IMG/VR virus record: IMGVR_UViG_3300047554_000702
Coordinates: 1 to 58,348 of that record
Reading direction: 5' to 3' (one strand)
From: a virus
DNA: 58,348 bases
Part shown: in pieces, positions 32,845-41,352 of the stretch
Layout of the letters: the number at the start of each line of letters is the position of its first letter
Position numbering within the stretch: position 1 is the first letter of the stretch
The notes under the pieces: model-generated
Database searches by the model: none
What the model saw: the letters and a program-made list of their open reading frames with translations, nothing else
What the model was told of the DNA's origin: nothing
Translations under genes and position numbers: made by a program

Positions 32845-33455
32845 CTGCGATTCACGATCTGATTAATGATGCTGCTGCCGAAACCACTCGCACTACCACT
32901 GCCGCCGCTGGCACGAACGCTAGGTGGTGCTTCAGTCCCCCAAGCCACAGGTCGCCCCAAACCGGTCGCGTTGTCATGTCCACGCTCACCGGGGAAATTG
33001 GACTTGTGCCAGGTCGGGTTCATCGTGTTACCGATATTACGCTCGAACAGTCGTTCGGCCAGCGACACAATCGAAGCGGTCAACTGCTTGCTGCCTGTGC
33101 CGACACTGAGGATTGTCTGGTCTAGTTGGCCGTCAAACTCGGTGTTACCGCTGCTGATGACACCTGTGTCGGCGTCATATTCAGCAATGATAATTCGAGC
33201 GCGTGATGTCTGATTTCCGGGCTGCGATATTTCAGACGCTGCGGTTGTGTCGGGTGGCAAAAGTGTTACGACCACGGCAGGCACGATGTCACCCACGCTT
33301 TCGGCCATGGTCTGCAGTCTGCCGATCGTGCCGAAAACATCATCGTCGCTGCGATATGTCTCACCTTCATAGATAAAAAAACCACCGTCGCAAAACCGCA
33401 GCGTGCGGTCAGGCAACTCGATTTTCATCAGTCCGGTGAGAGCGATGCGGTTCAT
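32841..33455 (-). CDS. Minor tail protein
   Basis: 204 aa. Beta-rich N-terminus (IELPDRTLRFCDGGFFIYEGETYRSDD) and a C-terminal Gly/Ser-rich end (GGSGSASGFGSSI). In the lambda gpL/M-like position between tape measure and tail tip. No specific family recognised. Confidence 0.65.
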   Translation of the reverse strand: MNRIALTGLMKIELPDRTLRFCDGGFFIYEGETYRSDDDVFGTIGRLQTMAESVGDIVPAVVVTLLPPDTTAASEISQPGNQTSRARIIIAEYDADTGVISSGNTEFDGQLDQTILSVGTGSKQLTASIVSLAERLFERNIGNTMNPTWHKSNFPGERGHDNATGLGRPVAWGTEAPPSVRASGGSGSASGFGSSIINQIVNRR

Positions 33456-34039
33456 TTGTATTCTTCGATCGTGATAGCAAGGGGTGTTTGACGCTGGTCT
33501 TCGAACGCGTAGGAGAACGTCTCGCCGAGCAATTCGCCTTGAATGAAGGGACGTGCGATCTCGACACGGTTACCGTCAGCAAACGGTGCTCGCAAAGGTG
33601 GCTCGATCTCAATCGTCGCTTCACCCGCTGTGCTTGCCCGCACCGTCTCAAAAACCGAATGAAGATATGCGGTGCCGTCTGCTTCGACCACTGTGATCCA
33701 GAAGTCCTCGCGGATGACATAGCCGGGTGTGATGTTTCGGACGGCAAGAGTCGATCCGCTCTGACCCGCACCATCGACAACCGGCGCACCTGCCCCGGCC
33801 TGTGGCACCGGCAGCAACAGGTCGATCTGGACGCCTTGCCGTTTGCCGCGCTTGAGACGCGATGTGAAGCGTTGTGTGGTGCCGGGGCGCATGACCTCGC
33901 GCGGCCAAGACAGGGTGATCCTGTGCCGCCCACCTGGGCGCTCCACGCGCAGAGATGCTGCGCCGCGCTGCGTGAACCCGAAGTCCAGCACTTCGACTGT
34001 CATTCGGTTCGGGCGCGGGTCAGATGGCAACTCGATCAT
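33452..34039 (-). CDS. Minor tail protein (distal tail-like)
   Basis: 195 aa, directly downstream of the tape measure gene and overlapping it by 4 bp. Strands such as HRITLSWPREVMRPG and REDFWITVVEADGTAYLHSVFE fit a distal tail/ring protein. Function from position. Confidence 0.65.
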   Translation of the reverse strand: MIELPSDPRPNRMTVEVLDFGFTQRGAASLRVERPGGRHRITLSWPREVMRPGTTQRFTSRLKRGKRQGVQIDLLLPVPQAGAGAPVVDGAGQSGSTLAVRNITPGYVIREDFWITVVEADGTAYLHSVFETVRASTAGEATIEIEPPLRAPFADGNRVEIARPFIQGELLGETFSYAFEDQRQTPLAITIEEYK

Positions 34040-36705
34040 CGACTGCTCAACCTTCTGCTGTTCGTAAACGCCGTCTCACGCGAACTAATCACAGATCCGG
34101 CGCGAGCGATCGTGGGCGCACTGGCATCGATGCGGTCGTCCACGTAAGCGTCGAAGCGCTCATCGTCAGTGACAATGCGGACGGTGACCATCTGCGGCTC
34201 CATGGCCTGCACCTGCACACCCAGCGAGCCGTCCGGGCCGCGCTTGAGCGGCATGACAGCTTCCGGCCCAGCTTCACCCATGACGCCGAACTTGCCGCCG
34301 TTGGCAAACTTGAACATCGTCGGGTTGCTGAACACACCGTTGGTGAACGCCCCACCCTTGGCGAACTTCTGCACCCCACCGTCGAACGCCCCACCCTTGG
34401 CGAAGATGTCGGGGTTGGCTGCGATCGTCGAGTTTGCATCATCGAGCAGACTTGCCTGTGGTGATGCGCCGCCGAACGCACTCAAGATAGCGTTGAACGC
34501 CTGATCAGCAGCGAAGTCGAGCAAGCGGTCAATGATGCTGTTCACTACGTTGAGGACGGCGTTACCAAACGCCTGCCACGCACTTTGGCCCTGTTGCAGA
34601 TTGCCGATCAAATCACCGAAGAAACTGCGGAGCGTCTGCCGCGAGATGTCCATCAGTTCCTGCTGCTCGGTCACTTCCTCGTTGACCATTGAATACGCGC
34701 GGGCTTGTTCACCGATCGCAGCAACCTGCGCGGGGCTCAACTCGATACCTTGGCGAATGGCGTCGTTGAGCAACTGCGACTCGATGCGATACGCAGTGAG
34801 CGCAGCACCAGTCAAACCCCACTCACCGCGTTGTCGCATCAATGCATCAGTCTGCACAGCCAAGTCAGCGGTCAGGTTGGCAACGAACTCTGCACCACGG
34901 TTCGCCTCAGCGCCCTGTGCCAGCACCAGCGCCTGATCGCCGAGAGTGGCGACATACGCGCGCATCGCATCATCCATGTTGTTCACGTCGATGATGCCGC
35001 GCGACACTGCGTCATTGAACAAGCGCTGACGTTGTGCGTTGTATTCGAGTTCAAGACCAGACAGACCAATCAAATCTGCCTGATCGGACAGTGCTTGCTT
35101 CTGCTCATTGAAGGCATTGGTCATCTCGCGGATTTCCACCGCGATTTCTGACTGGCTGATCGCACCGGCCAGCAACATCAATTCGTTCTTCTGATCGGCG
35201 GTCAGCTTGATATTCTGTTCCGCAGCCTGTGCAAGCAAGTCCTGCTCGTTGCGAAACTTGCGTGCTGCAAACTCGGACATGCCGAGCGCCTTCGCCTCGT
35301 TGACCAATTCAGCCACACGAGCACGTGCCTTCATTGTCAGGTCTTCGTATGCTTCAGCCTGCTTCTCCGCTTCGGTTTGACCGGTGCTACCGCGAGCCGC
35401 CTTCTCGGTCTTACCTTCAGCAGCTTCAGGTGCGAAAGCGTTGCGCAGGAAACCAGCGCCGCGTGACGCAGCGTTACGGACGAAATTGACGCCCTCACCG
35501 ACGAAATCTCGACCGGGATCGGTGTTGATCTGCGCGCCGCTGAAATCGACCTGACCAACCTTAACGTCGAAACCGAGCGCACCGCTTACACTGTTGAAGA
35601 TCGACACGATACCGTTCGCGGCAGACTGAGCGCGTTGAATTACCGCGTTAAAGGCGATGGCGAAAAAACGAATGATGGCATTTGCGACGTTCTTTACGGT
35701 CGCAAGAATGTCAGTGAATACACCACCAAACGTGTCATTCAGCACGATCATCGCACCGATGACAAGACCGATGGCGAGAACAACGGCGGCGAAAGGGTTA
35801 GCGATTGCAAACGCAATCATCGCGGCAGTGGCCGTTTTAATTGCTCCAACCAAAGCAACACCGATGCTGGCGGTCGTGCTTGCAATTAGAGCGAGCAGTC
35901 GTGGTGCAAAAGCAATCGCTAGAACCACACCGAGATAAGCGGCAGCAAGTGCAACTTCCTCAAGCACGTCTGCGAGTGCGAGACTCAGCGTACGGGCCAG
36001 CGCCATCCAGTCCACTGCCTGCAAGCCCGCTGCAGCCAGACCAACCAGCCCGACAGTCAGAATAGTGGTCAGCGTGAACAACTCCCGGAACCCGGCAAAG
36101 AGGTTGCCGATACCACCGGCCATCGCGGACGAAAGTTGAGTGCCCTGCTGCAGAGCGATCAACAGCGGGTCCATGCCACCGGCTGCGGTGACGCCGATGT
36201 CCTGGAACTGCGCTGCAATGTTGCCCGGTGTGGACTGCAGTCGGTTGATGTTGTCGTTGGCGGCTGCACCGAGACGGTTGAGGCTGCTGGTTGCACCCGC
36301 CGCCGCAGCCGGAACACCCGCCAAGGATGCCTTGTACGCCTCAACGTGCGCGTCGGCCTGCTGAAACGTCGTTCCGACACGTGCCGTGGTCGCCACAAGG
36401 TTTGCGAGCGGCGCGGCTGCACCGGCTGCGGCGCGACCCACGGTGCCCATGGCTGTCCCTGAAGCCAGCGCGGCTTTGCTGAGGCGATCCGTACCCATGG
36501 CCGCGCCAGATGCTGCGGCACTGAAGGACTTAATACCTGCTGCAGCACCGCCCGATCCGGCAGTGATGCCCGCAGCCGCTTTGTTGAACCGGTCAGTCGC
36601 CTGCTCGGCGCGCTTGGCTGCGGGGACCAGCTTTTCGAGGTCGGCGCGGGCGTTCTTGAGGGCGGACGTATCGGCACTGAAGCCCAAGCGTGCAATATCG
36701 GTCAT
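34036..36705 (-). CDS. Tail tape measure protein
   Basis: 889 aa, the longest gene. N-terminus LGFSADTSALKNARADLEKLVPAAKRAEQATDRFNKAA is the classical start. Hydrophobic segments between about residues 205 and 335 (LGVVLAIAFAPRLLALIAS, ALVGAIKTATAAMIAFAIA, FAAVVLAIGLVIGAMIVL) are membrane-spanning, followed by long helical coils. The C-terminus carries repeated GGAF(D/T)(G/N)GV and KFA(K/N)GG units. It sets tail length; by the usual proportionality of about 0.15 nm per residue the tail should be near 130 nm. Overlaps the chaperone stop. Confidence 0.93.
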   Translation of the reverse strand: MTDIARLGFSADTSALKNARADLEKLVPAAKRAEQATDRFNKAAAGITAGSGGAAAGIKSFSAAASGAAMGTDRLSKAALASGTAMGTVGRAAAGAAAPLANLVATTARVGTTFQQADAHVEAYKASLAGVPAAAAGATSSLNRLGAAANDNINRLQSTPGNIAAQFQDIGVTAAGGMDPLLIALQQGTQLSSAMAGGIGNLFAGFRELFTLTTILTVGLVGLAAAGLQAVDWMALARTLSLALADVLEEVALAAAYLGVVLAIAFAPRLLALIASTTASIGVALVGAIKTATAAMIAFAIANPFAAVVLAIGLVIGAMIVLNDTFGGVFTDILATVKNVANAIIRFFAIAFNAVIQRAQSAANGIVSIFNSVSGALGFDVKVGQVDFSGAQINTDPGRDFVGEGVNFVRNAASRGAGFLRNAFAPEAAEGKTEKAARGSTGQTEAEKQAEAYEDLTMKARARVAELVNEAKALGMSEFAARKFRNEQDLLAQAAEQNIKLTADQKNELMLLAGAISQSEIAVEIREMTNAFNEQKQALSDQADLIGLSGLELEYNAQRQRLFNDAVSRGIIDVNNMDDAMRAYVATLGDQALVLAQGAEANRGAEFVANLTADLAVQTDALMRQRGEWGLTGAALTAYRIESQLLNDAIRQGIELSPAQVAAIGEQARAYSMVNEEVTEQQELMDISRQTLRSFFGDLIGNLQQGQSAWQAFGNAVLNVVNSIIDRLLDFAADQAFNAILSAFGGASPQASLLDDANSTIAANPDIFAKGGAFDGGVQKFAKGGAFTNGVFSNPTMFKFANGGKFGVMGEAGPEAVMPLKRGPDGSLGVQVQAMEPQMVTVRIVTDDERFDAYVDDRIDASAPTIARAGSVISSRETAFTNSRRLSSR

Positions 36706-37121
36706 TTGCTACGCTTCCCTTTCTTGCCGATCTCGTCCTGATGAGCGAGCCTCTTGTCCTCCAATTCTTTACCCATTTCGACGCAGAAAGCAACGTCCAT
36801 AGCCCAAAGGATGCGCTGCTCCCACTCGTGGATAATCTCGCCGGTCAACATGCGCCAAGCGAGCCATTCGGACGGTGGGATGGGATGACAAACGCCGTCG
36901 CGTATCCGACCAACACGAGCAGCTATGTCACTGTACCAATCCCACAGGTGATCGCCGCCGCCCGGTATGTCGAGTGGTGGAGCGTCTTGGTTGAAGCGAG
37001 GGTATGCCTCGCGGCGGGTGAGCATTTCTCGCTGTCCACCCTCGACTTCGAATTTACGCCAGGGCGTGTCGTAGCGGACGTAGACGGTGATCGCCTCGAC
37101 CAGATCCGCTTCTAACTGTCG
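36702..37121 (-). CDS. Tail assembly chaperone, frameshift (T-like) extension
   Basis: 139 residues reached by a -1 frameshift at 37127-37121, continuing from the G-like protein to give about 277 aa in total. An internal ATG at 37025 also exists (107 aa) but lacks a good ribosome binding site. The sequence (LTRREAYPRFNQDAPPLDIPGGGDHLWDWY...EWLAWRMLTGEII) matches phage tail chaperones encoded just before the tape measure gene. The fused form recruits the tape measure protein, as gpGT does in lambda. Confidence 0.82.
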   Translation of the reverse strand, partial: RQLEADLVEAITVYVRYDTPWRKFEVEGGQREMLTRREAYPRFNQDAPPLDIPGGGDHLWDWYSDIAARVGRIRDGVCHPIPPSEWLAWRMLTGEIIHEWEQRILWAMDVAFCVEMGKELEDKRLAHQDEIGKKGKRSK

Positions 37122-37534
37122 AAAAAACTCTTGGTTTCTCCGATAGCCTCGGAAATCTGCTCACCGATCCATCCGAGTTCACTGACGAGCGCGATGAAAT
37201 TCTTTTGGTTGTAATCCGGCTGCTCACCCTTGAATGCGGGCATGGCTTCAGCGTCGTAGCCCTCATCGCCTTCGCTGCCGGTCGGGTTGTACCATTCCCA
37301 GCCCAGCGTGCCGCCGAACATCAGATTGTGTGCGTTGCGCTCGATTTCGTCAGCCTTGAACGCCTTACCCTTCGACTGCAGCTTGAGACTCTCGTCGGTG
37401 ATCTGGCGCTTGATGCGCTTCAGCCGGTCGTCTTCGAGCGACATGACGCGGACGCGCAGACCGATCGGTTGGCCGGTCGCCGGTCCCACGATCTCAATGG
37501 TGCGGTCGGTCGGCTTGAGTGCAGTCAGTTCCAT
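37112..37534 (-). CDS. Tail assembly chaperone (G-like)
   Basis: 140 aa from ATG 37534 with TTGGAG 7 bp upstream. Contains IEIVGPATGQPIGLRVRVMSLED near the start and ends EQISEAIGETKSFFDS then TAG. The codons for SFF lie in the slippery heptamer. It sits between tail tube and tape measure, as expected for gpG-type chaperones. Confidence 0.85.
   Translation of the reverse strand: MELTALKPTDRTIEIVGPATGQPIGLRVRVMSLEDDRLKRIKRQITDESLKLQSKGKAFKADEIERNAHNLMFGGTLGWEWYNPTGSEGDEGYDAEAMPAFKGEQPDYNQKNFIALVSELGWIGEQISEAIGETKSFFDS
37121..37127 (-). promoter_or_regulatory. -1 ribosomal frameshift site TTTTTTC
   Basis: In the G-like frame the codons read AGT-TTT-TTC, giving the heptamer T-TTT-TTC, a canonical X-XXY-YYZ site, 9 nt before the zero-frame stop. 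Shifting back one base continues without a stop for 139 codons into the T-like frame. Efficiency or a stimulatory structure cannot be judged here. Confidence 0.85.
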
Positions 37535-37549
37535 GTGTTGCTCCAACAG

Positions 37550-37582
37550 AAAAGGGTGCCGACACAAATGCGCCGACACCCT
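37550..37582 (-). terminator. Weak terminator or attenuator after the tail tube gene
   Basis: Minus strand AGGGTG (37582-37577) can pair with CACCCT (37558-37553), followed by TTTT. The stem is only 6 bp with an 18-nt loop. It lies between the abundant tail tube gene and the chaperone genes, where partial termination would make sense. Confidence 0.35.
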
Positions 37583-37604
37583 CAAACTGTCAAGGTGGTA
37601 AGTG

Positions 37605-38135
37605 TTACGGTGCAGCGACCGGATCAACCTTGATCTGCTTCTGCACCAGACCCAGCGTGAAGATTTCGAGGTCGAAGTCTTCGTTGCGACCGTTGGGCTC
37701 GCGAGGACCGGCCACCAAGCCACGGTTGTACCGAATGGTCGGGGTGCTGGCCGGATCGCTGTCGGGAACGTCGGTGCCCTCGATCTTGAAGGCGTAGTAG
37801 AAATTGGTACCCGCAGCTGTACGCAGAATGTCCTGACCGGCATCGGACGGATCGCGGGCCACTTCGATTTCCGGCGATCCGGCGTCGGTCAGACCCTTCG
37901 CCTTCTGCACCACTTCATCATCCCACGTGTCGTAGTTGAGGATGTTGGTGCTGTCGCCGGTTTCACCGACTGAGCCAACGCCGCCGACGAGAACCCAGGT
38001 CAGCGCAGCATAGGCCGCTGCGTTGAGGTCGGTCGGCTGCGGCGTCGAGCAAACGTACAGCTTGCTCCCGGCGTTGGTGTTGAAATAGGCGGTGCCGACC
38101 AGTGCGATCGGCGCGGCGAGGATGGTGGTTTTCAT
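37605..38135 (-). CDS. Major tail tube protein
   Basis: 176 aa. MKTTILAAPIALVGTAYFNTNAGSKLYVCSTPQP begins the protein, followed by ATTACK-like beta segments (YYAFKIEGTDVP...TPTIRYNRGLVAG). Position between head-tail connectors and chaperones and size support a gpV-like tube subunit. Followed by a weak terminator. Confidence 0.75.
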   Translation of the reverse strand: MKTTILAAPIALVGTAYFNTNAGSKLYVCSTPQPTDLNAAAYAALTWVLVGGVGSVGETGDSTNILNYDTWDDEVVQKAKGLTDAGSPEIEVARDPSDAGQDILRTAAGTNFYYAFKIEGTDVPDSDPASTPTIRYNRGLVAGPREPNGRNEDFDLEIFTLGLVQKQIKVDPVAAP

Positions 38136-38209
38136 GGCTCAAGCCCCTTTACGATACGACTGGTTCGTGTCCGCGCAGATTTGGCACAATCGGAGCGGGT
38201 TGGCAAGAC

Positions 38210-38959
38210 CTACGGCGCAACCTGATACCATGCCGTCGCGCGCCAGATGACGTTCGTGGTCGCAGGGCAAACAACCGTCACAGCGGTGTTCTGCGCGTTC
38301 GCCATCAGCGGGAAAGCGAAGTCCTCGACAACCTCTTGCACCGATACACCTTGCGCCAAGGCTTCCGCACCGACGCTGAAGGCAATCGAGCCGGGGAGGT
38401 TCGTGGTCGTGATAGTCACCGGCGTTGCAGCAGCGGTCAGCGTAGCAGCGGCAAAGCGGCGAATGCGCAGCGCCGTGATGTATTGGCGAAGGCCAGCACC
38501 GGGAGCGGGAAGGGTCAGCGTCACCGCCGCGCCAGATGCCCCAACAGCCGTTGCAGCGAGAGGTGATACGCCCGAACCGAAGAACTCATTCAAAACAGCG
38601 TTGCTGACACTCAAAGTCGCCGCCGCGCTGCCGCTGGTAAAGGTGATGCACCGCGCCCGGATGCGATTGAAGCCCGCGCAATTCGCCACATAAGCGGTCT
38701 GCGTTGAAGCTGCCGTGACAATAAGGAATTGCCCGCCAAGGATCGGGCGCAACGGAATGAGTATCCAATTCGTGCCGTCAACCGTGCCCGCCAATTCTAC
38801 AGTAAGGTTGAACGTCCCGCGCAAATCGAGCGCAACCGTGCTGGCACCGTCACAATCGACAAACACCTCTGCGTTGGCTGCGGCAAGGTTGCCAGTAGCG
38901 AACAGGTTTTCGCGCGGGTGCAGCGTCCCGGCTTCAAGGTCTTTGGACAGCTTTGCCAT
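38210..38959 (-). CDS. Structural protein, possible tail or head decoration
   Basis: 249 aa from ATG 38959. Beta- and Ala/Thr-rich throughout (VALDLRGTFNLTVELAGTVDG, AAVTLTLPAPGAGLRQYITALRIRRFAAATL). It is the third of three linked genes (38210-40346) inserted between the tail terminator and tube genes. Probably displayed on the virion; no specific domain assigned. Confidence 0.6.
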   Translation of the reverse strand: MAKLSKDLEAGTLHPRENLFATGNLAAANAEVFVDCDGASTVALDLRGTFNLTVELAGTVDGTNWILIPLRPILGGQFLIVTAASTQTAYVANCAGFNRIRARCITFTSGSAAATLSVSNAVLNEFFGSGVSPLAATAVGASGAAVTLTLPAPGAGLRQYITALRIRRFAAATLTAAATPVTITTTNLPGSIAFSVGAEALAQGVSVQEVVEDFAFPLMANAQNTAVTVVCPATTNVIWRATAWYQVAP

Positions 38960-39768
38960 TACAGGGCACTCCAATTGAGCCGGATCGATCCAGCGTGAGG
39001 GGTTGCGAATGATGCGATGACGGTAATTTCATCCGTTCCGGGTGTAGCAGAAACGCTTAAAAGGTCGATAAGGTCAGTCGCGTTTTCGTCACTGTCAGAG
39101 TGCGGCGCAAGGCCAATCATCACGACATTCGTCGGGGTCACGCCCCTAGCGGTCAAGGTGGCTTCAGCGCTGATTGAATTGTTCGGGACGGGGAGAGAGA
39201 CTTGGCCTGCTAGGCCACCGCTTCCCGTGTCGCCCTTAGCCCCGCCCAGCTTGGCGAAAAACAAGTCCGGCGCGTGGTCACCCTGTGTAATGACGTTAAC
39301 CGCCGTTCCCATCGAATGACGCGCCTGCGCCTTAATCACCGTACCAGCCGCGAAAAACCTTTGCGTGGCAGGATGCAACGAGTCCAGTGCACCCGCTGGC
39401 ACGGTTTGAATATCGGACGCCACTTCATTACCGTTGGCCGTGATGCGCGCCTCTGCTGTCACATCAATGAGAAACCCAGCCCCATCAAACGTGATTTCAG
39501 CGCCGATTTCGTAATACCCATCCTCGGTAATTGTTACGGTCGCGCCGCTCGTCCAGTACGTCCCACCTTGCTGATAGTCAGCCGTGTCCCAAGCAATGTC
39601 AGTCCAAGCCGTGCCAGAGGGGATGCTTTGGTTAGTCGAGCGCCGAATGCGCGTGGCTACGACGCTTGTGGCACCCCCACCGCCAAGCGCGGCCACCTCA
39701 GCAGCGGTCGCCTTGTGCAGCACACCGCCGCGCTCCACCATCAGTAGATCCGTGCCGGTGACAGCCAT
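38959..39768 (-). CDS. Virion appendage protein with C1q-like and collagen-like parts
   Basis: 269 aa. N-terminus MAVTGTDLLMVERGGVLHKA is paralogous to that of the next gene upstream (MAVQGSDSFMISRGGALYKV). Residues about 45-165 form a C1q/TNF-like jelly roll (SIPSGTAWTDIAWDT...GYYEIGAEITF). A short GAKGDTGSGG collagen-like link precedes a C-terminal beta domain. Probably a trimeric surface protein. Confidence 0.6.
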   Translation of the reverse strand: MAVTGTDLLMVERGGVLHKATAAEVAALGGGGATSVVATRIRRSTNQSIPSGTAWTDIAWDTADYQQGGTYWTSGATVTITEDGYYEIGAEITFDGAGFLIDVTAEARITANGNEVASDIQTVPAGALDSLHPATQRFFAAGTVIKAQARHSMGTAVNVITQGDHAPDLFFAKLGGAKGDTGSGGLAGQVSLPVPNNSISAEATLTARGVTPTNVVMIGLAPHSDSDENATDLIDLLSVSATPGTDEITVIASFATPHAGSIRLNWSAL

Positions 39769-40346
39769 TACGGGGCGCTCGTCAGATTGGCGATACTGAA
39801 GCCGAGTTGCTGCCCGGAAAGGGTGAGCGGGTTAGTGCTCGCGCTACCACCGAGCGTCACAGCAGCGTGTGAAGCGGTGCGGATGGCGTCGAGATCAGTC
39901 GCGCCGGTGACAGTCAGGAAACCCAACTTGTTGAACTGAGCCGGAACCATCAAGCCTGCGTTTGTGCCGTCCGCAGCCGGAATGGTCGCGTCAGTGCCTG
40001 TGCTGCTGGTCACGACACCGTTTGTTGCGCCGGGTGAATACGAGAGATTCGCTCCACCCACAACAACATCCAGACCCTCTTGCTCGGCGGTCTTTGTCCA
40101 TGAAGAACCGCGCCAAACATAGATTGCCCAACCGCTGCCGACAGTCGCATCACCAGTCGCATCGACAACGAACACACGATCACCAACCGAAACATTGGTC
40201 AGTGCGTTGCGCGCGGTGATGTTCACCACCTCAAACTGTGTGGTGCCGATTTGAGTTTCCATGTAGGACAGGATGTCGCTGGCGAGCACCTTGTAAAGTG
40301 CACCGCCCCGCGAAATCATGAAACTGTCTGAACCTTGCACTGCCAT
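39768..40346 (-). CDS. Virion appendage protein, paralogous N-terminus
   Basis: 192 aa. Starts with the same attachment-like module as the gene downstream (MAV-x-G-[ST]-D...RGGxLxK). Then comes a beta-rich part (ARNALTNVSVGDRVFVVDATGDATVGSGWAIYVW) common in phage fibre proteins, and a repeat-like C-terminus. Likely fibre or decoration protein. Confidence 0.6.
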   Translation of the reverse strand: MAVQGSDSFMISRGGALYKVLASDILSYMETQIGTTQFEVVNITARNALTNVSVGDRVFVVDATGDATVGSGWAIYVWRGSSWTKTAEQEGLDVVVGGANLSYSPGATNGVVTSSTGTDATIPAADGTNAGLMVPAQFNKLGFLTVTGATDLDAIRTASHAAVTLGGSASTNPLTLSGQQLGFSIANLTSAP

Positions 40347-40348
40347 TG

Positions 40349-40918
40349 TTATGCCCCTGGTGCTGCTGGTAGTTCTTCGATGTTCACATGAATCCGACCA
40401 CCGGTCATGTCCAAACCGTCGCTTGTATCACCCGCAACCGGTGCGATGACCGGCAGATTGCTTCCACCGATCGTTTCAGCGCTGGTCGTCTGCACGCGAT
40501 ACGACTGATACAAGATAGAAACCGGCAACAGGACTTCATTGCCCTGCTCGATCACACCGGTCGGATCGGGAGTGCCATAAATCTGCACGCCGTTCAACAG
40601 TTGACCGTTCCAGAAGAACGCGCAGATCGAGGCCAGAGCAGCGACCGGAGCATAAATCCCGCCTCCATCGTTCGGCCAATGCAGCACGAGACGCAGGATG
40701 CCACGGTGGTTCTTCTCGTTGCCCCGGAAATCACCGATACGGTTGTTCGGGAGCCATACGAGTTCAAGGTACTTCTGGTCAGCGGGCGGCGTGAATGCAG
40801 CACCGTTTGTGCTACCGACCAACAGGTACTTGATCGGCAAACTCGGCACGGTGCTGTCAGCCACGGCGGCAGTGACGGCCTGCTGCAGAGCAGAGATAAT
40901 CTCAGTCTCGTTAACCAT
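40349..40918 (-). CDS. Tail terminator/completion protein, DUF4128-like
   Basis: 189 aa. ISALQQAVTAAV at the start, then YLELVWLPNN, HRGILRLVLHWPNDGG and LASICAFFWNG follow the gpU-like tail terminator pattern (DUF4128). It caps the tail tube before head joining. Directly downstream of the HK97-gp10-like gene, in canonical connector order. Confidence 0.78.
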   Translation of the reverse strand: MVNETEIISALQQAVTAAVADSTVPSLPIKYLLVGSTNGAAFTPPADQKYLELVWLPNNRIGDFRGNEKNHRGILRLVLHWPNDGGGIYAPVAALASICAFFWNGQLLNGVQIYGTPDPTGVIEQGNEVLLPVSILYQSYRVQTTSAETIGGSNLPVIAPVAGDTSDGLDMTGGRIHVNIEELPAAPGA

Positions 40919-41352
40919 CAGGTGCCTCGGAAGCGCTCAGAGTTGATCGTGACGTAGTTCTGCCAGTTTTGGATCGCTGTGTCCATGAATCCGTCGTAGA
41001 CCTCGCGCACTTCTGCGTATGCCGCCGTCCATCCCCAAAAGAACGTCTCGCCGATCTGAAGATCGAGCAGGACGGCATTGAGAGCGGTGCCGTCGTATGT
41101 GTCGAGCGCGCCCGTGTACTGACCAGTAGGTGCGCCTGCTGGCTTCTGATTCGGGCCGCTGGGGACGCTGCCGATCGCGGCGCGGCCCGACGCCCGCAAG
41201 AATCCGGTATCGACACGCATCCGGCCACCTTTGCCGGTCGGGGTCTGCATGTCTTCAACCATGTCGCGCACACTGTTGCGAACGACCGCCAGCAGACGCG
41301 CATCGGACTTGGCGACGAAATCGGCAATGTCAGCTGAAAGCGTCTGTTTCAT
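40918..41352 (-). CDS. Head-tail connector, HK97 gp10-like
   Basis: 144 aa from ATG 41352 (TGATG overlap). RNSVRDMVEDMQTP...RMRVDTGFLRASGRAAIG and the end FFWGWTAAYAEVREVYDGFMDTAIQNWQ match HK97-gp10-type neck proteins. The position confirms it. Confidence 0.82.
   Translation of the reverse strand: MKQTLSADIADFVAKSDARLLAVVRNSVRDMVEDMQTPTGKGGRMRVDTGFLRASGRAAIGSVPSGPNQKPAGAPTGQYTGALDTYDGTALNAVLLDLQIGETFFWGWTAAYAEVREVYDGFMDTAIQNWQNYVTINSERFRGT

Noticed and set aside
37025-37025. Independent start for the T-like chaperone at ATG 37025
   Set aside because: No good ribosome binding site. The frame upstream to the slippery site is open and protein-like, so the frameshift product is preferred.
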